The position numbers were made by a program, and so were the translations under genes. The notes under the pieces were generated by a model. That model was not told where the DNA came from. It saw nothing but the letters and a program-made list of their open reading frames with translations, and ran no database searches. A stretch of DNA of 64,000 bases from positions 108,077,001 to 108,141,000 of the forward strand of contig NC_092334.1 of NCBI RefSeq assembly GCF_046630445.1, read 5' to 3'. Source of the DNA: Rutidosis leptorrhynchoides (taxonomy: Eukaryota > Streptophyta > Magnoliopsida > Asterales > Asteraceae). This document shows, one piece after another, positions 55,412 through 64,000 of this stretch. Numbering within the stretch: position 1 is the first letter of the stretch; every line of letters begins with the position of its first letter.

Positions 55412-56875
55412 TCAGTATAAGGCCTCAAAAGGTGCAGCCTTAATACTTGAGTGGTAACTATTATTGCAAGAGAATTCAACCAAAGGCAAATGTCTATCCC
55501 AGCCTTTGCCGAAGTCGATAACACAAGCACGAAGCATATCTTCCAACGTTTGAATGGTTCGTTCACTTTGACCATTGGTTTGCGGATGATAAGCAGTATT
55601 CATGTCGAGCTGAGTTCCAAGAGCGGTTTGTAAGGATTTCCAGAATCTGAAAGTGAATCTACTGTCGTGATCGGATATGATTGATATAGGAACACCATGA
55701 TGAGAGACAATTTCTTTGATATACAGTTGTGACAATCTCTCCATCTTGTCAGTTTCCTTAATAGGTAAGAAATGAGCAGATTTAGTAAGACGATCTACTA
55801 TGACCCATATAGTATCATTGCCACTAGAAGTCTTGGGCAATTTAGTAATAACGTCCATAGCAATACATTCCCACTTCCACTGCGGAATATCCGGTTGTTG
55901 CAGTAAACCAGACGGTTTTTGATGCTTGGCCTTAACTTTTAAACAAGTAAGACACTTGCTCACATATTCAGCAATATCAGATTTCAGATTAGCCCACCAA
56001 TAAAATTCTTTCACATCGTGATACATCTTACTGGAACCTGGGTGAATAGAATATCTAGTCTTATGTGCTTCATCCAAGACTAGCTTTCGCAGATTTCCGA
56101 ATTGAGGAACCCAGATACGGTTGTTGTAATACCGTGTTCCGTTCACCTTGATTTGTAATTGATTTTCAAAACCTAAAGGTCCTTCATGTTTGATATTTTC
56201 TTGCTTTATAGCTTCTAGTTGTGCTTCTCGAATTTTAGCGGTCAGATTTGTTTGAATGATCATATTCAAAGCTCGCACTTGGATAGGCTTGACTCGATCC
56301 TTTTGACTGAGTGCATCAACAACAACATTTGCCTTACCAGGATGGTACTTGAGTTCACAGTTGCAGTCATTTAGTAATTCAACCCAACGTCTTTGTCTCA
56401 TGTTCAGTTGCTTTTGATCAAAGATGTGCTGGAGACTCTTATGATCAGTGAATATGGTGAATTTGATTCCATAAAGATAGTGTCGCCACATCTTTAATGC
56501 GAATACTACAACTCCTATTTCTAAGTCGTGGGTAGTATAGTTCTTCTCATGCTACTTTAATTGTCTGGATGCATATGCAATGACTTTCTGGTGTTGCATT
56601 AACACACACCCAAAACCTTGGTTTGAAGCATCACAATAGACTATGAAGTCTTCAGTTCCGTCGGGTAGTGATAAAATTGGTGCGGTAGTCAACTTTTCTT
56701 TTAGGGTCTGAAACACAGATTCCTGTTCACCAGACCACTCAAACTTCTTATCCTTATGAGTCAACTTGGTGAGTGGTTTGGCAAGAATGGAGAAATCTTT
56801 GATAAATCTCCGATACTAACCGGTAAGTCCTAAGAACTGACGAATGTGTTTCGCGTTCTTAGGTGGCTCCCAGTT
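55412..56875 (-). pseudogene. T RNase H and integrase
   Basis: RNase H: YCDASNQGFGCVLMQ and FTDHKSLQHIF with a break between them. Integrase zinc region: HPGSSKMYHDV, CLTCLKVKAKHQ. Core: WECIAMDVITKLPKT, IISDHDSRFTFRFW, TNGQSERTIQTLEDM. HPGKANVVVDALSQK links them. Confidence 0.9.
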
Positions 56876-57853
56876 CTAAATAGCCAAGATCTTCACGGGG
56901 TCAACATGTATTCCATTACTGTCAACTACATGCCCTAAAAACTGAACAGTCTTCAACCAAAACTCACACTTGGATAACTTAGCATACAACTGTTCCTTCT
57001 TTAATAACTCTAAAATTTGTCGGAGGTGTTGTTCGTGTTCTTTCTCACTCTTAGAGTAGATGAGAATATCGTCGATGAAAACAATCACAAACTTGTCGAG
57101 ATAAGGCTTGCATACACGGTTCATGAGATCCATGAACACAGCAGGAGCGTTAGTTAACCCAAAGGGCATTACCAAAAATTCGTAATGTCTGTAACGAGTC
57201 CGGAAGGCAGTCTTGGAAACATCGGATTCCTTAACTTTAAGTTGATGATATCCAGATCTCAGGTCAATCTTGGAATAGATGCTTGATCCTTGTAACTGAT
57301 CAAACAAGTCATCGATTCTAGGGAGAGGATAACGATTCTTGACGGTCAACTTGTTTAGTTCGCGGTAGTCGATACACATCCTCATTGAACCATCTTTCTT
57401 TTTGACAAACAATATAGGTGCTCCCCACGGTGATGAGCTAGGACGAATGAATCCTTTCTCCATAAGCTCTTGTAGTTGCATAGATAGCTTTTTCATTTCT
57501 GATGGAGCTAGCCGATATGGTGCCTTTGCAATAGGTGCAGCATCGGGGATCAAATCGATTTGAAACTCAACTTGTCTTTGTGGTGGAAGACCAGGGAGTT
57601 CATCAGGAAAAACTTCAGGAAAGTCTTTAACAACAGGAACGTCTTCAATACGTCGTTCATCTGGCTTGACTTCCTTTATGTGAGCCAAAATGGCTTGACA
57701 TCCTTTCATAAGGTACTTTCGGGTTTTGATGCAGGAGATAAGATTAAGTTTGGAACCACTCTTGTCTCCTTGGATAACAAGAATTTCACCAGTTTCGAGA
57801 GGAATATTAATTGTCTTATCAAAACACTGGATACCCACTTTCATCGGGGATAA
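56876..57853 (-). pseudogene. T reverse transcriptase
   Basis: [78 protein letters not shown] and catalytic FIDD ([13 protein letters not shown]), typical of Tekay. It ends at a stop after VDPVKILAI. Confidence 0.92.
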
Positions 57854-59202
57854 CTAATCCATCCCTAAGACTACATCAAAGCTTCCTAGTTCAACAGGCA
57901 TTAAGTCAACCTTGAAGGTTTTATTGGCTAGAGTCAGATTACATTCCTTATAGATCCGATCAACTTTTACAAATTTACCGTTGGCCATTTCTACAAGACA
58001 CTTAGTGTCTAAGGTTTGGGGTTTCTCGTCAAATAAGGCACAAAATTCAGTAGACACATAACTTCTATCAGCACCAGTATCGAATAAAACAGAAGCATAG
58101 CAGTTGTTGACAAGAAACGTACCAGTGATGACGTCCTCGTCGTCCCTAGCTTCTTTAGCAGTCATGACGAATGCTCTTCCCTTAGCATTACCAGCTGTTG
58201 TAGTATTGTTCTTAGGACAGTTGTTTTTGTAATGCCCCTTTTCCCCACAATCGAAACAAGTAGGCACGGTTGGAGTTGTATTTGTAGTAGGCAGAGCAAC
58301 TTTACAATTCTTGGTTGAGTGACCAATCTTCTTACACCTTCCGCACTCAGCAGTGCACAACCCATTATGATGCCTATCACATCGCTTACATAGCGGCTTT
58401 GTTCCAATATAACCACTTTTTGTAGCATCACCAACCTTCTTGTTTGAATTCTAACCGGAACCTTGAGTAGGCTCAAACTTCCTTCTGTTATCAGTAGCCT
58501 TCACTTTGGTTTGTTTTTCCTTGGCATTTCTTCTCGCAGCCATAACCAGATTTTGGGTCATCAACATCGTAGCCTCAATGGTTTCTTTACCAGCAGATAT
58601 AACATTCCCCTGGATTTGAGGAGGAAGACCGATGATATACTTTTCAATCTTCTTGCTCTCAGGAGTAACCATACTAGGGCATAGAGCAGCTAGCTCCAGA
58701 AATCGATTGTTGTATTCTTCAACTTCAATATTTTTCATTCTTAACTCCCAGAATTCGACTTCAAATTTTTGGACTTGATTCCTGGGACAATACTTGCCAG
58801 CCAGCATGATTTTTAATGTTTCCCATGGTATGGCTAGGGCAGCAGTCCATCCAACTGTACCAGGATATGCAGTCCACCAGGTTAAAGCTCCACCTAATAG
58901 AGTTCCAGTAGCATACTTGACCTTGTCAGCTTCACCGCAGTTACACAGACGAAACACAGATTCCATCTTTTCGAACCAGCAATTTAGTTCAATTGGTCCT
59001 TCAGTTCCTTTATAGCTTGGTGGCTTACAATTCATAAATTCTTTATGTGAGCATGAGTTCGGAGGGTTTCAGCTTCTGTTATTGTTGTTTTGATTATTGT
59101 TCTTGCCTTGAGCGGCAGCAAGGAGTTGTTGAAATTGTTCATTTGTGAGAGTAATGTTAGAAGAGTTGGTATTGTCATTTGGTTGTCGTCCTCCAGCCAT
59201 TG
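57854..59202 (-). pseudogene. T gag and protease
   Basis: Gag capsid region FRLCNCGEADKVKYATGTL, WRMKN-like helices and YNNRFLELAALCPSMV. Knuckles CGRCKKIGHSTKNC and CFDCGEKGHYKNNC. Protease YASVLFDTGADRSYVS with catalytic DTGA and VLGMD. Stops lie near 59,069 and at 58451. Confidence 0.88.
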
Positions 59203-59414
59203 TTTCTTTAATACATAATTACAGTATTAGTTGAAGAGTTATGGTGCAATAAATATAATTTGTAATAATAATCACATAATCACACACATATGGCTAAGGT
59301 AAGATAAGTCAAGATATATAACCACTTAACTTGTTATTAACAACGAATGGATAAATCATCCTTATTACACAAAGGAAATGAGAAGTACGGTAGGCAATGC
59401 CTTTACATAAATGA

Positions 59415-60005
59415 AATAGACATAATGGACAAAACGAAAATCCCGAGGATTATCAGTCCTTCTTTGAAATGGAGGGTTTGTGTTGATCCTTTTTCTGTTC
59501 GGGTATTAATGCTTGTGGTGGCCTACTCCTCCACGTATATTGCAAGTAGGAATGGTTGCATTAGCTTTGGTTGCAGAAGTTTGAGTTGAGGGAATTGTAA
59601 CTCTACAATTTTTGACTATGTGACTCACTTTCTTACATTTGGAGCACATAGCGTTACATTTCCCAAAGTGATGTTTCTCACACCGTTGGCAACAAGGAAG
59701 GGTTCCTTTATATCGTTTATCGGGTTCACCCTTAGAGTCTTTTTGCTCTATCTCTTCCCACTTTCTTTTAGCATCTCCTTTCCTCCCAGGTTTGTTAATT
59801 AGCTGGTTTGCCATACAAATGGCTTCTTGTATGGTCCTTGGGTTTAATACGGCGACGCCCCTTCGGAGTCCATCAGGTAACCCATTGATGTAGTGTTGGA
59901 TCCCAAGATACTCGGGAGTAGTCATGTGAGGATTCATGAAAGCAAATTCTTGAAATTGGTTGGTGTAGTTTATGAGATCAGTATCCACCATTTCCATGTT
60001 CCCAA
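59415..60005 (-). pseudogene. W: gag fragment of a second Tekay-type element
   Basis: NYTNQFQEFAFMNPHMTTPE, YINGLPDGLRRGVAVLNP, a basic linker, CQRCEKHHFGKC and CSKCKKVSHIVKNC knuckles; TAA at 59506, then weak continuation INTNPPFQRRTDNPRDF. It is not the T gag, which starts at 59202, so two gags lie in tandem. It is cut on the right by element S at 60006. Confidence 0.8.
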
Positions 60006-60179
60006 TGTAGTGACCCGGAAAATTTCGACTAATTTTAAACCAAATTCTCGATACGATTCATTATCTTTGACACGATAAGCAAAGTCTGTAATATTGAATC
60101 TCAAAAATTTTGAACTGTTTCATATATTCAATTGACCTCGGCCAGTTTCGATGATTCACGAACAATTATTTATAAATAG

Positions 60180-60186
<7 letters not shown>

Positions 60187-60224
<38 letters not shown>
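60187..60224. repeat. (AT)n microsatellite
   Basis: About 19 units near the start of S. Confidence 0.97.
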
Positions 60225-60229
<5 letters not shown>

Positions 60230-62629
60230 ATTGGAAATGTAATTTGAAATATTATATGTTGTTGTTATAAGTAATTATGTGAAATAAAATAAACTATATA
60301 TAAATAAGTATATTAAGAACAAATATTAAATGATTGTAGTACTTGTTTGATGTTTCGATCAATATTAAACGAGTTAAAAAAAATGAACTTATGTGATTTT
60401 AAAATAAATGGTGATCCGAAAATGAATTATATAAACAATTAGACTTATTAAAAATATTATTACTTTATTAGTTTGAAATTATTACTCCGTACATAAACGG
60501 GGTACATATATTTTTACTTTGAACTTATATAGCATTTTACAATTAAACAAAACCTTTTTATGATTAGTATGTATTAAACTATGTTTCTTTTAAATTAAGC
60601 TTTATAGAAATTGTTATTTAGTACTTGTATCCGGTTCTTTTTCAGAATTTATTAACGATTGATTTCCCTATTGTGGGAAATGCCACGTACCATCTTTGTG
60701 ACTGTGTAGCCGTGACAAGTGAATAAGATGAGGTTCATTATCTTAAATTGAATTTTAGTAAAAAGGATAGTTAATGTAAATTACAATTAACAACAAATTA
60801 TGAAAGGAAATAGTCTAAGTACTATCACGGACTAAAGTGATTCGGTAATAATCCAAACCTTGGACACCTTATTTTCTAATTACATCAATCACAATCAACA
60901 TTGCATTCTTGTGAAACTTTCACTTTCTCTAATTTTGGATGTAGATATAAAAAGAAAACAAAACAAACACCTTCGATGTCTCTTCTTGTTTGTTTGATTG
61001 CTACTCGTCCAAAGTAACTTTCCCAAGGTGGAATCCATACTGCTACGCCTACCACAAAATAACAAAACAAGCCTTCCTTTCTTGCTTTTCCACTTTTGAA
61101 ATCACCTACACCACACAAAGCAAATTGTTAATTAGTGAACTGAATTGATTAGTATGCATTATTGTTTTACTTTACCATAATATAAATTATATTTATGCAC
61201 ATAAGAGATACATATCTATAGCTTGAATTATCACCAACCCATAACAACTTCTTGCTCCTGCTGCTATTCTCTTCAAGATCCAACACACAATCACCACCTC
61301 CTACAGCCACCTTGCCTTTCTCTTCTACTACTCTCATTCCGTATACAACAACAATCACCACCATCGAAGCTGTACTATTTTCATTACTACCATCCTATCG
61401 CTGTCTGTTCTAATGCAGCTCAACACAAAAAAAATCATGGTTTTCAAAAGACTACTACACAATACAGTTTCAGTCGACTTGTGCCACAATACTATTCCGT
61501 TTAAACTATTGTTCATTATTTTTGACAGATGTGAAACAACACGACATCTGTACTTCTGTTTTCTATATACAGTCCCTATAAACATTCATTTACAAACATC
61601 AAACCATCACGTTTATTGCTACCACTATGCTGCTGCTACCTAGTTCTGTTTTAACTCGCAATCAATCACCTCCTGTCATCATAAATTGTTGCATATACCT
61701 TTATTCTAAAACCAACACAACAATACCAATACAAAACTCATGAATTTATGAAATAATGCTAAGAATAGCAATCAAAACTCAGACAGTTATCTTCATGAGG
61801 TTCGAAATTAATTTTTCATTTTAATTAATTTCTAAGCATCAATCTGTACATGAAATATATTCCATATTATCTATAGAATACTTGATAAATAGAATCATAA
61901 CCTGAAATATCATACCTCCTTCGAATTTGAAGAACCAAAATTAGTTTGACTTTTTGCTACGAACTTTGACCTTCGAATTCGGAGTCAATTCTTTGTGTTT
62001 GGATTTGAAAAGTCTCAGAAACATTCACGATTAGTTTTAGAACAATTCAACACTTTTACTTTTCATCAATTCGTTGTCAATCAACCCGGAGACTAAATCG
62101 TATTGAGTTTATGAAAAACGAAGAATACGATCTGATTCTCCACTGATTTACTGTTAATTCAACCGGATGATGCACGAAGTCTCGAGTTTCTGATCAGGAA
62201 CACATATTCTAGATCGAATTGTAGTGATAAACTTAATAAAAAGATTTGGGGTTTTGAGCTCAAGGAATCGATGTCAAACAGCAGCTCCTGATCTCAGAGA
62301 GGGTGGACTTCCATCAGTTCGGAGTTATGAAATTCAAGTTTGTGTTGATGATGAAACGATGGGGATGATGATACAGAGATGATGTCAATGATGATCGATC
62401 GAATAGATTGTTGCTACTGTTTCCTTCCTGTTTTCATCCGATTATAAATCAAGAAACAGGACTCCTCAAATTAACGGGCTAATATGTTAAACTGGGCCGA
62501 ATTCCTTTTAAATTATGTTTGGGCCTGGTGAACGGGTTTTATTAAGTTGAAGAAGAAAAGGGAAACACAAAGAAAACGGTTTAAATTTAAGAGGAATACG
62601 ATTTAATTCTGAAAGCAGTCTTGGACTGA

Positions 62630-62676
62630 TGGTTAAGGGTGTTATCGGGTTAGCGGGAGGTCACGGGTTCAAACCC
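62630..62676 (+). other. tRNA-like A/B boxes in S LTR
   Basis: TGGTTAAGGGTG (62630-62641) and GGTTCAAACCC (62666-62676), close to pol III box consensus. A T7 run follows at about 62,689. Same relative LTR position as in U, but strongly diverged outside the boxes. Confidence 0.5.
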
Positions 62677-62726
62677 GGACTTGAGCATTTTTTTATGGGA
62701 TACTTCTTTAAGGTAGTTTATTTATT

Positions 62727-62976
<250 letters not shown>

Positions 62977-63458
62977 ATTATTATCATTATTGTTAATTAT
63001 TATCATAATTATAATTATTAAGATTATTAATATAAGAATTATAATGGAACTTCATTTATTATTATTATTATGATTATAGTTACAAATAATATTTTTAGTA
63101 TTATTAATGCTATTACTAATATTAATATTATCGTTAATATTAGCATTATTATCAAATGTATAGTTATTATTTTCATTAATATCATTAAGTATCATTATCA
63201 TTATCATTAATATTATTATATTAGGAGTACCCTTTAACATTAATTTTAGTATTATTAGTTATGATCATTAAAATTTCTATAAAAATGATAATTATTATTA
63301 AGTATACCATTACTATTGAAAAAATACTATTTTTGTTAAAACTATTATTTTTACTTTTACATTATTAATAAAATTACCATTTTTATTAAAATTACTATTA
63401 TCTGTATTATTATTATTATCCTTAAATTAGTATTACTACAATTGATAATTTTACAAAA

Positions 63459-63570
<112 letters not shown>

Positions 63571-64000
63571 TATATAAAGTACACTAATACGACATAAAAT
63601 TTCATTTTAACTAGTAACATTAATTAAATATCAAATAAGTATCATAATGTAAAATAAGTATTAATAAAATTATAGATATAGGAATATTAATCTTAATACA
63701 TAAAATAATATGTATACACTTGTTTGATTACGATTATATGTTTTAATATATATAAATTGATATAGGTTCGTGAATCCGAGGCCAACCATACACTTGTTCA
63801 ATGTCGTCATATGTATTTTTACTACGAAATACAGTATTGTGAGTTTCATTTGCTCCCTTTTTAAATGCTTTTGCAATATATATTTTTGGGACTGAGAATA
63901 CATGCGCTGCTTTATAAATGTTTGACGAAATAGACACAAGTATTTAAAACTACATTCTATGACTGGATTATTAAACCAAATATGCCCCTTTTTTAGTCTG

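Larger units (their letters stand above)
55030..59202 (-). pseudogene. T gag-pro-pol (Tekay-type chromovirus), degraded
   Basis: - strand order: gag from ATG 59202 (MAGGRQPNDNTN), with TGA near 59,069; CCHC knuckles; protease; RT; RNase H; integrase; cut by Q at 55030. Breaks include a stop at 58451, one after the protease at about 57,854, a stop near 56,876, frame changes near 56,770 and 56,500, and lost frame at 55,250-55,411. The missing C-terminus is at 8118-8397. The upstream leader 59203-59410 is AT-rich. Confidence 0.88.

Noticed and set aside
60885..61643. Small ORFs on both strands of the S LTR suggesting a host gene
   Set aside because: The region aligns in style with the U LTR leader; frames are short and overlapping, with no recognisable domain.

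Overview
This window is repeat DNA from a plant nuclear genome. I see no host gene, rRNA gene or functional tRNA gene. The Ty3/gypsy lineages (Athila-type and Tekay-type), the very long LTRs, the AT-rich base composition and the style of the LTR sequences suggest a eudicot, probably Asteraceae. The family assignment is an inference from retrotransposon style, not a marker gene.

Layout. The window reads as a deep nest of LTR retrotransposons; the letters are mine. P (1-7809, + strand) is the 3' half of an Athila-type element: integrase, a two-exon env-like gene, a 3' noncoding domain and a 3' LTR. T (- strand) is a Tekay-type element split in two: its pol C-terminus lies at 8118-8397 and the rest of pol-gag at 55030-59202. 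Q (+ strand, 8398-55029) is inserted in T. Its two flanks are CATTA and CATCA, and the T reading frame resumes in the right order and phase on the other side. Inside Q lie R (+, 12547-17178, target duplication GCTGT) and M (-, 17432-54832), an Athila-type element. Inside M lie N (-, 24905-41847), a related Athila-type element that landed in a small zinc-knuckle ORF of M, and U (+, 43463-53828), a non-autonomous element with a 4.5-kb LTR that landed in M pol. Inside N's LTR lies V, a 1.9-kb solo LTR flanked by CTAAT. At the right edge S (+, from 60006) starts inside a gag fragment called W.

How the parts work. In the Athila-type elements gag-pro-pol is followed by a short basic CCHC-like ORF in M and N. 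In P and M an env-like ORF follows, which appears to have its own promoter, a very short first exon and a phase-0 intron. A conserved noncoding block, a purine tract and the LTR come next. Most coding regions carry stops, frameshifts or deletions. N has lost its env-like gene by a deletion across an 11-bp microhomology.

The most unusual signal is a family of short palindromes in pairs or arrays. Seven pairs, in LTRs of two unrelated families and in internal regions, all have a start-to-start spacing of exactly 32 bp. The two sister LTR sets of M and N keep the same scaffold, spacing and TATA distance but carry completely different palindromes (CTCCGCGAGTGCGGAG versus CCATGCGATCGCATGG). M and P use their own palindrome both in the LTR and upstream of the env-like gene; N may do the same. 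P has arrays of GACGCCGTC with alternating 20/25-bp spacing in both places. This looks like an exchangeable regulatory module and is my main candidate for an undescribed system.
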